A stretch of DNA of 64,000 nt from Arthrobacter sp. GMC3 (GTDB lineage Bacteria; Actinomycetota; Actinomycetes; Actinomycetales; Micrococcaceae), in assembly GCF_002929305.1 (NCBI RefSeq), contig NZ_PJIO01000005.1, positions 229,568-293,567 on the forward strand, read 5' to 3'. The notes under the pieces were generated by a model. That model was given only the letters and a program-made list of their open reading frames with translations. It had not been told where the DNA came from and did not search any database. Shown here piece by piece: positions 34,805 to 43,738 of the stretch; positions within the stretch are counted from its first letter, which is position 1; every line of letters starts with the position of its first letter. A program made the translations under genes and the position numbers.

Positions 34805-37714
34805 TTATGCCAGCGTCTGCCTCCGGCTCATGGGCAGCTTTCCCCTGGTAAACATCCAGGCGGCGGCCGCTCCGAAGAGGGGCACAAGGATCAACAGGAC
34901 GCTAAATTGCAGCCAGGGCACAACGATTGGTGTGCCGCGTGAAAGGGAAAGTAGGACGACGATCGGCACGGCCCCGGCGAACAGGCCCAAAACTGTACCA
35001 AGGAATGCCGTCATGAGTGTCTGCGACGCCGACAGCGCCTTGCGCAGCCGGGGGTCGGCTCCCACACTGGCCAGGGTGGCATGATCATTGCGTCCGTCGG
35101 CCAGTGCCAGGCCTGCGGTGATGCCGGCGGCGCTGAGCGTGACGAGTGCGGCACCGACGACCACCATCCACAAGATCATGGTGATATTGGCGGCGGGTCC
35201 ATTTTGAATCTGTATCCCATAGCTCTGTCCCATGAATGAAGCCAGTGTGCCCTGCAGATTGTCCTTTTGGGCCGGTGTGAGCGCTTGCGGGACGGTGACG
35301 AGCATGAGCCGATCATCAACGGGGATGCCCAACTTGGCGGCGGCGGCTGGCGAAACCACTCCGTAGAAGTCCAGCGGTTTGTCCGGGGCGTCCACCACAG
35401 CGGCCAGTTTCTGGGTACTTGCCGCCACCAGGCTGGGCCGCATGAAGAATTTACCGTCGTCTCCTGGCTGGGTTGCCGCATAGCTCAGTGGGTCGGTGGG
35501 ATCGTAGGTGATGACCGACGCCGTGTGGTCCTCGTTGAGATAGATTCTGTTAGTAATGACTATCCCGTCCTCGCGCAAGACCTGTGATGCGGCACTGCTG
35601 GGAGCGCGTCCAAGAAGGGCCGCCAGTTCGCTCTCCCCGCCCACCACGATGGAGGGGACGTCTCCCCCGAACCCGTTGTTGCTCATGGATCCCTTGCAGC
35701 GGAAGTCCTTGAGGTCCTTGGGCTTGTAGTCGGCGGCCATTTCACAGCGGTTGGCGGCTGGTTCCGCCAGGGCCCAGCCATAGCAAGGCTCAGCAGGCTT
35801 TTCCAGACCGGCCGCTTGCGCCTGTTCCAGGAGCCGGTGGCACGGGCTGGTTCCGGGTGCTCCGCGAAGGACCTGGGTCAGGGTGTCCTGCCCCAAGGCA
35901 CCCTTGAGCGCGAGACTCAATTTAGCTGGATTGATGCGGGACGTTTTTGGATCGCTGAGATTTGTGGTGCCTGGCCCAGCCGATGTTTGTGTGTAGCTGG
36001 TGTACTCCAGCGGAATGCCGGTTTGGTTGATGTTGTAGCGCCATTGATAATTCTCATTGTCTTGGGCCATGATGCTGGCTGTGACCACCATGAGCGCGCC
36101 AGAAAGCGTAGCGGCGGCCAGGACCGCGGCTACCGCGGGGACGGTTCGGCCGCGGTTTCGGGCTGCATCCCGGGATGCCAGACGCAAGGGGATAGGCAGC
36201 CACGAGGTTTTGGCTGTTATCAGCTTGATGATGGACCCGGTGAGACAAATCAGTGCGAAGACCAGCATGACGGCCCCGGCGATGACTAGGCTGGTGGTCA
36301 GTGACGTCCACGTGTAGGCGGAGTCAGTGCCGTTGCTTACCCAGGTAATCAGGCTGGCTGCTGCCATCACAACTGTTGCCAGAACCAGCAGGGCCAGCCC
36401 GATGCGGGCGGTCCATTTCGAGGGGGCATCTGCCGTGCGCCCGGACTTCAAAGCGGCGAGGGTGGCTTGTTTGGCCACAGCCCTCGCGGGAACCATGGCC
36501 GCCACCAACCCTGCCGCAACACCAACCACAACGAGCCCCAGCGCCACAGGCCACATGATGTGGACACCAGGGAACCTGGAGATGCCTTGGGATTGCATCA
36601 CCACAACCCCCACGGCGGCGGCGATGCTGCCTAGTACTGCCCCCACAACGCCTCCGGCCAGTCCCAGCCATAGCCCGCTGGCTGTAACAGTGGTCCGGAC
36701 CATGCTGCTTTCCGCCCCGGAAGCTGCCAGCAAGGCCAGGTCACGTTGCTGCTTTCTGGCACCCACGGCGAAGGCTGCGCCTGCCAGCAATCCGACCTCC
36801 AAAAGTGCCAGGACCCCAAACAGGCTAGCTGCCAGCGCTGAGGAGCCCAGGCTGTCCAGGCGGGCATCTGCGGTCAAGTCCTTGGCGTGTGGACCGATCT
36901 CTGCCATTGATGGCGGATCCAGGAGCAGATTGCGAGAGGTCAGGATGACAGCCTTGGCGTTGAAGGCGTTTGCATCGGCCCAGGTCAGCGGCTTTTCACC
37001 GAGCAAATAGATGTTCTCCTGGTCAGGGTGGTCCGCGAGGGGAACCGGAATCTGCTCCTGCTTCAAATACACCCGGCTGACGTCGTCGTCGGAGCCGTGA
37101 TCCCGGATGGTCCCGACGATCGCGAACGCCCCCGCCGACGTCGTCAGTTTCTCACCCATCGTCAAGCCAAAACGATCAAGGAGCCCAGGTGACCCGAGTG
37201 CCTCGTTGGCCGAAGTTGGTGCATGCCCGTCCAGCAGGGTGTACTTGCCCTCGAACGCCGGGTTGAGCACGTCGGCGGCCACATTCGGCAAAACCACATT
37301 CGCCGCACCCACTGGAACGGTGAGATTAAAGGATCGCCACGGCAGTGCCTGGTACCCGGCCGGGACCATGCTGGCCAGATTGGGGGAAGTGAAATTTGGG
37401 TCCGGTTCACCTTCGGAGTGCTGGGGTCCCAGATCGCCTCGGGGGCCCTGCTGGGACAGGCCATTCTGCGCGTACATGGTGCCGATCCTGCCCTGGGTCT
37501 GTCCCAGTTCCATGGCCACGGTTTCCGCCGGGGTGGCGAGCATGCTCAACCCCAGGGTCGCGGCCAAGGACATGGCAAAGATGGGCAGCGCGATCAAAGA
37601 AATGATCAAGGCCGAACGCCCCTTGTGGCGGCGAATGTCGCGCCAGGCCATGGTCAGGGCAAGCCGTAGGCGGTGTCGTTTTCCTCCTTTAACGGGAGCC
37701 AAATCCAGGGCCAT
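34805..37714 (-). CDS. Large FtsX/MacB-type ABC transporter permease
   Basis: 969 residues. An N-terminal cytoplasmic start with RHKGRSALIISLIALPIF leads into the first membrane helix. Then a large extracellular domain (about 60-280), a first FtsX block (LGSSALAASLFGVLALLEVGLLAGAAFAVGARKQQRDLALLAASGAE), a second block near 440-560, another large extracellular domain, and a third set of helices ending PMSRRQTLA. This is the layout of MacB-like or duplicated FtsX permeases that move lipids, peptides or antibiotics out of the cell envelope. It lies 1 nt after the ATPase stop, under a PadR gene. Confidence 0.85.
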   Translation of the reverse strand: MALDLAPVKGGKRHRLRLALTMAWRDIRRHKGRSALIISLIALPIFAMSLAATLGLSMLATPAETVAMELGQTQGRIGTMYAQNGLSQQGPRGDLGPQHSEGEPDPNFTSPNLASMVPAGYQALPWRSFNLTVPVGAANVVLPNVAADVLNPAFEGKYTLLDGHAPTSANEALGSPGLLDRFGLTMGEKLTTSAGAFAIVGTIRDHGSDDDVSRVYLKQEQIPVPLADHPDQENIYLLGEKPLTWADANAFNAKAVILTSRNLLLDPPSMAEIGPHAKDLTADARLDSLGSSALAASLFGVLALLEVGLLAGAAFAVGARKQQRDLALLAASGAESSMVRTTVTASGLWLGLAGGVVGAVLGSIAAAVGVVVMQSQGISRFPGVHIMWPVALGLVVVGVAAGLVAAMVPARAVAKQATLAALKSGRTADAPSKWTARIGLALLVLATVVMAAASLITWVSNGTDSAYTWTSLTTSLVIAGAVMLVFALICLTGSIIKLITAKTSWLPIPLRLASRDAARNRGRTVPAVAAVLAAATLSGALMVVTASIMAQDNENYQWRYNINQTGIPLEYTSYTQTSAGPGTTNLSDPKTSRINPAKLSLALKGALGQDTLTQVLRGAPGTSPCHRLLEQAQAAGLEKPAEPCYGWALAEPAANRCEMAADYKPKDLKDFRCKGSMSNNGFGGDVPSIVVGGESELAALLGRAPSSAASQVLREDGIVITNRIYLNEDHTASVITYDPTDPLSYAATQPGDDGKFFMRPSLVAASTQKLAAVVDAPDKPLDFYGVVSPAAAAKLGIPVDDRLMLVTVPQALTPAQKDNLQGTLASFMGQSYGIQIQNGPAANITMILWMVVVGAALVTLSAAGITAGLALADGRNDHATLASVGADPRLRKALSASQTLMTAFLGTVLGLFAGAVPIVVLLSLSRGTPIVVPWLQFSVLLILVPLFGAAAAWMFTRGKLPMSRRQTLA

Positions 37715-37715
37715 C

Positions 37716-38441
37716 TCAGCGCCCCAAGCCGGTCAGTAACACCGAGGGGTCATGCTGTGCGGCGGCCTCGTCAACAATGCGCCCATCCTTCGAGAACACC
37801 ACCCTGTCAGCCCAGCCTGCATGCCTGGCCTCGTGTGTCACCAGCACGACGGCGGCACCTGCGTCCGCTCTGTTCCGCAGCACCTCCAAGATCCCATCCC
37901 CGGTGGCCGAGTCAAGGGCGCCGGTGGGTTCATCCGCCAAGATCAAGCGCCGGTCGCCCACAATGGCGCGGGCAATAGCCACACGCTGCTGTTGACCGCC
38001 GGACATTTGGTCCATGAACCTGTCCGCCAAGTCCTCTATTCCCACCAGTCGCAACGCATCTTTGGCCTGCCGGCGGGCCTTGCGGGCAGGGATACCGTCG
38101 AGTTCACGCGGCAATGCCACGTTCTCGGCGGCCGTCAAGGTGGGCACCAGGTTGAAATCCTGGAACACGTACCCCACAGCGCGGCGCCGCAGCCGGGCCA
38201 GCTCATTCACGCTCAAGCCGCCAAGCGGGGTGCCCTCTACAAAAACCTCACCGGAGGTGGCTTTGTCTAGTCCACCGGCGAGGGTTAGCAGCGACGACTT
38301 GCCAGATCCGGACGGGCCCATGACGGCGACAAACTCGCCCGCATTGATTGTTAGATTCACGTTGCGCAGTGCTGCCACTTCGGTAGCGCCCTCGCCGTAG
38401 GTGCGGCTCACGCCAGCTAGCTGCAGGACCTCGTTGCTCAC
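37716..38441 (-). CDS. ABC transporter ATPase (LolD/MacB type)
   Basis: 241 residues: Walker A GPSGSGKSS (about 42-50), signature MSGGQQQR, Walker B LILADEPTGALD, and H-loop VTHEARHAGWADRVV. The ADEPTGALD sequence is characteristic of LolD/MacB/SalX ATPases that pair with FtsX-type permeases; that permease is the next gene. Its start overlaps the PadR stop by 4 nt, so the regulator, the ATPase and the permease are one operon. Confidence 0.93.
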   Translation of the reverse strand: MSNEVLQLAGVSRTYGEGATEVAALRNVNLTINAGEFVAVMGPSGSGKSSLLTLAGGLDKATSGEVFVEGTPLGGLSVNELARLRRRAVGYVFQDFNLVPTLTAAENVALPRELDGIPARKARRQAKDALRLVGIEDLADRFMDQMSGGQQQRVAIARAIVGDRRLILADEPTGALDSATGDGILEVLRNRADAGAAVVLVTHEARHAGWADRVVFSKDGRIVDEAAAQHDPSVLLTGLGR

Positions 38442-39079
38442 TTCGACACCGCCCTGACGGTCGACGCCTTTGGCTGTGATAGTGGTGTTTCCGTGCTGGC
38501 CTTGGCGTTTTTTCGGGCGGCCACAGCACGTTGGGCCATCCAGCCCTCGCAGTGGTCCAGCCAGCGCACCTCCGCCTCCGTGGAAAAGATCAGCGAATCC
38601 AGCACCAACAGCCAGGCCGCGTCAGTGGCGTCCCCCGTTGCCTGGGTGCCGGACAGCCCGGTCCCAGCATTGGTCGCGGCCGTGCGCCGTTGGCGGGTGT
38701 AGTCCTGCAATAGCCGCATCGACGCCGTACGCTGGGCTTGGATGACAGCGGCTACATCAACGCCGTCCAGAGTCATGGCCAGCGCCAGCTTGATAGCCAG
38801 CTCATTCCGAGGCGGATTCGTGGCGGCAACAGGGGCGGCAAACCAGCCCATCACCTCGGCGCGCCCCGCGTCGGTGATGCTGTAGATGACGTGGCCCTCG
38901 CCGTCGTCCCCATCCTTTTCCACCAGAGCATCCCGCTCCAGGCGGTCAAGGGTGGTGTAAACCTGACCAATGTTCAGTGGCCAGGTGGAGCCTGTTCGCT
39001 GCTCAAACTCGCCCCGCAGCTGATAGCCGTACCGCGGCTCATCCTGCAACAACGCCAACAACGAGTGTCGAATCGACAT
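38438..39079 (-). CDS. PadR-family transcriptional regulator
   Basis: 213 residues from the ATG with GGGGGAG upstream. The PadR winged helix is MSIRHSLLALLQDEPRYGYQLRGEFEQRTGSTWPLNIGQVYTTLDRLERDALVE, followed by the helical C-terminal dimer region. PadR proteins typically repress efflux genes until a drug or phenolic ligand binds. It is the first gene of the operon with the MacB-type ABC system, and a 16-bp palindrome lies upstream, so autoregulation of the whole operon is likely. Confidence 0.88.
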   Translation of the reverse strand: MSIRHSLLALLQDEPRYGYQLRGEFEQRTGSTWPLNIGQVYTTLDRLERDALVEKDGDDGEGHVIYSITDAGRAEVMGWFAAPVAATNPPRNELAIKLALAMTLDGVDVAAVIQAQRTASMRLLQDYTRQRRTAATNAGTGLSGTQATGDATDAAWLLVLDSLIFSTEAEVRWLDHCEGWMAQRAVAARKNAKASTETPLSQPKASTVRAVSK

Positions 39080-39128
39080 GAGAACTCCCCCGGCTCGGCG
39101 CGACCGCCCCCAATGGCCGGTCGCTGCG

Positions 39129-39144
39129 GCGGTATGCATACCGC
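39129..39144. promoter_or_regulatory. PadR operator palindrome
   Basis: GCGGTATGCATACCGC is a perfect 16-bp palindrome about 50 bp upstream of the PadR start. A second partial copy of the half-site (GAGTATGCA, 39166-39174) follows. Confidence 0.65.
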
Positions 39145-39198
39145 GTATGGTCAAGACTAGCTACCGAGTATGCAAATTGGCAAGGAGAGTAGTGTCAG

Positions 39199-39816
39199 CT
39201 AGCGGCAGTCGAAGTCATGCAGCTCGGGCCAAACGGGATCGACACCGCTGCCATACACCGACAGGAGAGCGCCGTCGCTGGTCCATTTGAAGTCATATGA
39301 GCCTGATTCTATGGGCCGGTAGCCGTCATCGGCAGTCCAGGAGCTGACGGGCATGCCAATGCCACCAAAACCCACCTTGTATAACTCGCCTCCGCCGGAA
39401 AACAAGAACGAATCTTCCCGCGCCACGGCCTGGCAGAAACCCGGCCCCGAGGGCTGCAAAACCTGGTAGCTGGCATCAAAAGCAAGGTCGCGAAATCCAA
39501 TAAATCCCGCACAAATAGCGGTCACAACGGCGAGCGCCGTCCACCATCCCGAACGCCTCCGGGGCGACCCCTCCCCCGTGGCACGGTTCCGCTGTTTGCG
39601 GATGATGGATCGGGCGACCGTCAGAAGCAGCGACACCAGCAGAAGAGTTGCGCCTACAGCCCACGCCGGCATGACGCGCCCGCCCCACACCAGCAGAAGA
39701 CCAAACATTCCACCCACGGCAGCCCCGGCCGACACCAGCAGAATCACGCCGATAGCCAGATCCAGGCGTTGTTCGGTCGTTGACCGCTGTCTCAGCGGCT
39801 TTTGTGTGGAGGTCAT
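39199..39816 (-). CDS. Membrane protein of unknown function
   Basis: 205 residues. Two hydrophobic segments form a hairpin near residues 19-70 (LAIGVILLVSAGAAVGGMFGLLLVW and AWAVGATLLLVSLLLTVA), a third follows the basic loop (WWTALAVVTAICAGFIGF), and a soluble C-terminal domain of about 95 residues contains two Cys (FCQAVARED, DFDCR). No family recognised. TAGATT lies 6 nt before the ATG and there is no ribosome-binding site, consistent with a leaderless mRNA. Confidence 0.65.
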   Translation of the reverse strand: MTSTQKPLRQRSTTEQRLDLAIGVILLVSAGAAVGGMFGLLLVWGGRVMPAWAVGATLLLVSLLLTVARSIIRKQRNRATGEGSPRRRSGWWTALAVVTAICAGFIGFRDLAFDASYQVLQPSGPGFCQAVAREDSFLFSGGGELYKVGFGGIGMPVSSWTADDGYRPIESGSYDFKWTSDGALLSVYGSGVDPVWPELHDFDCR

Positions 39817-39911
39817 GGCGCAAATCTACAGGCATGGCGGGGCGTGCTGGTGTGTGCGGGTCCGGCAACCAGACCGGCAAGCCCGGTACGGGAAGGAGTC
39901 ACTGAACGCGA

Positions 39912-40592
39912 TCAGTCGGTCTCCTCATTTGTCGCTTTGCGCCCACCCGTCAGAAAGGCGCTCCGTTTCTCAAGCCAGGCCGCGCGATAGGGATAGCGGG
40001 CGTCCTCGATATCAGCCTGCAACACGGCCAGTGTCGCGGGCGCGAGAGCCGCGGCATCTCGATCATCGCCCTGGTAGCCAACTCCCCAGGGCAGTACGAA
40101 GCGGGTGCGGTAATAGTCCATCAGTAGCACCACGAGATTGCGGTCGCCGTCGAGGCGAGCTGTAGCAACGCTGCCGCGTTCGTTCCTTGATATCTTCCAG
40201 GCACCGCCGCTGATTTGCTCGGCGCTGAATACCGGGTCAGAGTCCCAACTCCATCGACCTCGGGTCATTTTAGGGGCATCCCGCCCGGCATTCTCTAATG
40301 ATGCGGCGAGAGCTTCTGGGGTCCAGGGGGCAGGAAACCACGTATCAAGACTGACGCTCAGTTCCAGACTGGTGAGCCATGGTGAAAAATCGTCATTACG
40401 GTAGTGCATCTGGTTGATCGCAGCGGAAAGCGCAACGGTTGGCAACGCCGGCCCACCGACATCGAGCAGAGCAAGGTGCAGTTGAAGCATCTTCATGTAC
40501 TGTCGGCGCGCGGCGTTTGACCGGAAAGGGGGCAGCGGAATGGAACTGACGACTGGGCTATTCCAAGGAGCCGTCTTGCTCAGGAAATTCAT
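39912..40592 (-). CDS. Hypothetical soluble protein
   Basis: 226 residues, not recognised. The composition is like a globular protein with several Trp (FSPWLTSLELSVSLDTWFPAPWTPEAL, RGRWSWDSDPVF) and ends TGGRKATNEETD. There are no membrane segments or known motifs. TAGCAT stands 6 nt before the ATG, consistent with a leaderless mRNA and supporting this start. Neighbours give no clue to function. Confidence 0.6.
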   Translation of the reverse strand: MNFLSKTAPWNSPVVSSIPLPPFRSNAARRQYMKMLQLHLALLDVGGPALPTVALSAAINQMHYRNDDFSPWLTSLELSVSLDTWFPAPWTPEALAASLENAGRDAPKMTRGRWSWDSDPVFSAEQISGGAWKISRNERGSVATARLDGDRNLVVLLMDYYRTRFVLPWGVGYQGDDRDAAALAPATLAVLQADIEDARYPYRAAWLEKRSAFLTGGRKATNEETD

Positions 40593-40721
40593 GCCGCAAT
40601 GCTACACGGAGATCTGGCACGCTTGCCGCGTCGACGGGCGCCGCGGCCAGACCATCTTGCTGAGCGAAGGCAGGACAGCGCACCGGATTTGGGTGTCCCT
40701 TTAACGATCGGCTGGCGGGCA

Positions 40722-41591
40722 CTAGATCGGCTTTGTTGGGAGGAAGTCAGTCAGTGACTTTGTCAAAAGATCAGGCGCTTCTTCGTCCATGTGGTGCCCT
40801 GAATCGATGCCGTGTCCTCTCACGTCGTGAGCCCAGTTTTCCCAGATCTTGACTGGATCGCTGTAGAGCTGCTGCAGGTCGTCCCGCAGGGACCACAGCA
40901 CCAGTAGGGGCGTAGCAAGGCGCCTCCCGGCAGCTTGGTCGGTTTCTTCGTGGGCGCGGTCGATGGTGAGTCCGGCCCTGTAGTCCTCGAGCATCGCTCG
41001 CACGACCTTCGGCTTATGGATGGTCTCGTGCCACTCTGCATAGTTCCCGGATCCCATCACTGAAGGGTCGCCGCGGTACCAACTGTCCGGGTCCGCATTG
41101 ATGACGCGTTCGGGGATGTCAGGTTGCGCATAGAAAAACCAGTGCCACCACATCGTGGCGAAACGGGCATCGGCAGGGGAAAGATGCTCGCTCATGGGTA
41201 TGCAATCCAGCAAGGCGACGTGGTCGAGACGACTCTCATGGTCCAGTGCAAGCCGAAGATCAACATAGCTTCCGCGGTCATGGCCAACGAGGTGGAAGCG
41301 CTCATGGCTGAGGGCCGTCATCAGTTGCGCCATGTCCCCGGCGACGGCTCGCTTTGAATGATTGATGTGGTCCGCCGTCGGCTCCGGTCCAGTCGAGCGA
41401 CCGTATCCGCGAAGATCCGGACATACCACCGTGAAACCCGCCTGGATCAGCTGCGGGGCCACCTTGTGCCACGTCGCCCCAGTGCGCGGGTGCCCATGAA
41501 GGAGCAAAATCGAGGGCCCGTCACCTCCATGCCGAACGTGCAATACCGCATCACCAACGGCAACGTCCTCGACCACGAAATTCTCGAACAT
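40722..41591 (-). CDS. Alpha/beta hydrolase of the haloacetate/fluoroacetate dehalogenase group
   Basis: 289 residues from the chosen ATG (MFENFVVEDVAVGDAV). HGHPRTGATW forms the oxyanion loop, GHDRGS holds the Asp nucleophile, LLDCIP the second-shell Asp region, WWHWFFYAQPDIPERVI the His-Trp pair that binds the halide in fluoroacetate dehalogenase, and GHHMDEEAP the catalytic His. The order matches haloacetate dehalogenases well. Difference: the second carboxylate-binding Arg (GGR in known enzymes) appears as Tyr (GSY), so the substrate may not be a small halo-acid; epoxide or ester hydrolysis is possible. A CATGAT box stands 6 nt before this ATG. Confidence 0.75.
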   Translation of the reverse strand: MFENFVVEDVAVGDAVLHVRHGGDGPSILLLHGHPRTGATWHKVAPQLIQAGFTVVCPDLRGYGRSTGPEPTADHINHSKRAVAGDMAQLMTALSHERFHLVGHDRGSYVDLRLALDHESRLDHVALLDCIPMSEHLSPADARFATMWWHWFFYAQPDIPERVINADPDSWYRGDPSVMGSGNYAEWHETIHKPKVVRAMLEDYRAGLTIDRAHEETDQAAGRRLATPLLVLWSLRDDLQQLYSDPVKIWENWAHDVRGHGIDSGHHMDEEAPDLLTKSLTDFLPTKPI

Positions 41592-41718
41592 TGTCCAATC
41601 ATGCTGCACCGCAGAAACACGCGAAGCCATGGGTGCGAGCCCGTGCCGCACCATCGAAGAAGCAGTGACAGTTCCGGGCGTGGATCATGGCCGCCCTCAC
41701 CAGATATTCGACTTGGCC

Positions 41719-43602
41719 TCAATCCTCAATCCCGCATAACTGGGCAAGTTCGGTCAGTAGCGTTGAGGTTGGTCCGAGGTCAACAGCCCCGCTGCCGCCG
41801 GCACGTTCTCCTGACGCTGGCAGCAGCGCGTCGTACGCACGGCGTCCGGCGCCCCGGTTTCCACAGTCAATCGCAGCAAGTCCGATGAGGAACCATGAGA
41901 CCTCGAGCATCAGATCACGTGGCGGATCGGCAACGGTGTCGAGAGCTGCGGTGGCTTCCTCTTGGCTTCCGCTCCGGGCAAGAAGGAGGGGGCGCACCCA
42001 CGGTTCGTAAGGGCCAAATTGTCCGTCGGGAAGCTCCATGCCGGCCCGAACGGCAGCCGTAAGTTGCGTCAATTCGCGCAGGCCGACCCTGAATCCGGGC
42101 ATTTCACTGCCTTCCTGCGGCGATGGTCCCTGCAGGAAGGCCCAACGGAACCAGGTGGTGAAGACGGTCGCCAGGGGTCGATCGAAACGGGCTGCAAGTA
42201 TGTCGATCCGGTCGGCCTCCCCCGAGGCAGCGATGATGTCATCCAAGGCGCACAGGGCCTGCATCCTGATCAACCGCCCTTGAATTTCGAAGGTCGACAA
42301 CTCCGCCGCCACTGCCAGATCAATGATCTCGGAACCGATTATTTCGCGTGATGCGGCCTTACCTGTCGTCTCAAAAGTCTGCAGGTAGCGGGCGCTGAGC
42401 GCGAAGCACAGCAGAGCGGGATCCGTGAGTCGCCGGGCGATCCGTTCAGCTTCGGCGGCCTCAATGAGTCGGTTGGCGGTGCCACGTGATTCCATGGCAA
42501 CGGTGGCGAGCAGCCTCGCCCGTACCCGGTCTGAAGTCTCCAGAGGCAGTGCCGTGATGGTCCGCAAAGCTGCGTCGACGATTGCTGCCGACTGCTCCGG
42601 ATCGTCCGATCGACTCCAGCTGCCGGGCACATCGAATCCACCGATGACGCGCGCCAGTAGTTCCGGGTCGCCGAACTGCTCGGCAGCGGCTATCGCAGAC
42701 ATTCGTTGATCAGCCGCGAACTGGACCGCGCCGGACACCGCGAGGAGCGGAAGGAGAACGGTGACGCTTTCGAGCTGAGCCCGCGCACCGGTACGCGCAG
42801 TGGCGGTGACGGTTCGAAACAGGATCGAGTCGCCGTCGTCGTCGAGATCCAGTGAAGGATCGTGACCCAGGATGCCGCGCTCGAGCTCAGTCAGTTGACC
42901 ACTGGGAGCCAGCCCGAGATCCTGCATAAGGGTGGAGCGGGCCTGAGCGAGTACGGCAAGAGCATCCCCCTGGCGCGCGGACCGATAGAGTGCCAGTGCG
43001 AGTAACCGCCAGCCGTCCTCTCGCCAAGGATGTTCACTGATGTGAGTGTCGAGCAGCGCAATGACGTCCTTCGGCCTGCCCATCGCAAGCCGGATTTCAG
43101 CTAGCCGCTCGACCAAACTGGCCCGGAGCTCAGCACCCCGTGCCCTTTCACTCTTGGCCCAGGGACGCGTGCTGAACTCCTCGAAAGCGGCTCCGCGCCA
43201 CTCCTGAAGCGCCGCCGTCAACAGTGCTTCCCGGGCCTCCGTGCTCTGTCCATCCGCGGACTGGATAGCCTGCTCGACCCTCCAGAGGTCGACGCCGGTC
43301 ACCGGGAGTTTGAGGGCATAGCCGTCGCCCACGGTGACGAGGTTGGCTGGGGGCGTGCGAGCCGGACGCTCCGGCTCGAGGATCCGGCGCAACTCACCGA
43401 TAAAGGTGCGAACGGCACCCACCGCGCCTGCCGGGGCGTCCTCCCACAACTCATCAACCAGCCTGCCCGTTGACACCGTCCTGCCGTGAGCTGCCACCAG
43501 AATGCCCAAGATCTCACGGTGTCGTGCTTTGGAAAGATGAAGCGGACCGCCGTCGATCTCCGCACCGATCGGACCTAGAACGCGGATTCGCAGCTTACTC
43601 AC
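41719..43602 (-). CDS. SARP/BTAD-type transcriptional regulator
   Basis: 627 residues. The N-terminal OmpR-like DNA-binding domain starts RIRVLGPIGAEIDGGPLHLSKARHREILGILV, with GRTVSTGRLVDELWEDAP and VRTFIGELRRILEPE. A bacterial transcriptional activator domain follows (LRASLVERLAEIRLAMGRPKDVIALLDTHISEHPWREDGWRLLALALYRSARQGDALAVL). The last 350 residues are helical repeats without a P-loop, so this is not the AfsR/NB-ARC form. SARPs activate secondary-metabolite or stress genes. It is divergent from an SDR. The GTG has TAGACT 6 nt upstream (leaderless). Confidence 0.85.
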   Translation of the reverse strand: MSKLRIRVLGPIGAEIDGGPLHLSKARHREILGILVAAHGRTVSTGRLVDELWEDAPAGAVGAVRTFIGELRRILEPERPARTPPANLVTVGDGYALKLPVTGVDLWRVEQAIQSADGQSTEAREALLTAALQEWRGAAFEEFSTRPWAKSERARGAELRASLVERLAEIRLAMGRPKDVIALLDTHISEHPWREDGWRLLALALYRSARQGDALAVLAQARSTLMQDLGLAPSGQLTELERGILGHDPSLDLDDDGDSILFRTVTATARTGARAQLESVTVLLPLLAVSGAVQFAADQRMSAIAAAEQFGDPELLARVIGGFDVPGSWSRSDDPEQSAAIVDAALRTITALPLETSDRVRARLLATVAMESRGTANRLIEAAEAERIARRLTDPALLCFALSARYLQTFETTGKAASREIIGSEIIDLAVAAELSTFEIQGRLIRMQALCALDDIIAASGEADRIDILAARFDRPLATVFTTWFRWAFLQGPSPQEGSEMPGFRVGLRELTQLTAAVRAGMELPDGQFGPYEPWVRPLLLARSGSQEEATAALDTVADPPRDLMLEVSWFLIGLAAIDCGNRGAGRRAYDALLPASGERAGGSGAVDLGPTSTLLTELAQLCGIED

Positions 43603-43738
43603 CCGCTCAGTCTAAGTCGTAGGCGGGGCCAGCTGATCGGGGGCTGATTCAGGTGTGGGATTCTCACATTGAACCCGCGCTGGAATTACCCGCCGCGGAA
43701 GATGCCGCCTTTTCGGTACGCGGCCAGAGGGAGAAAAA

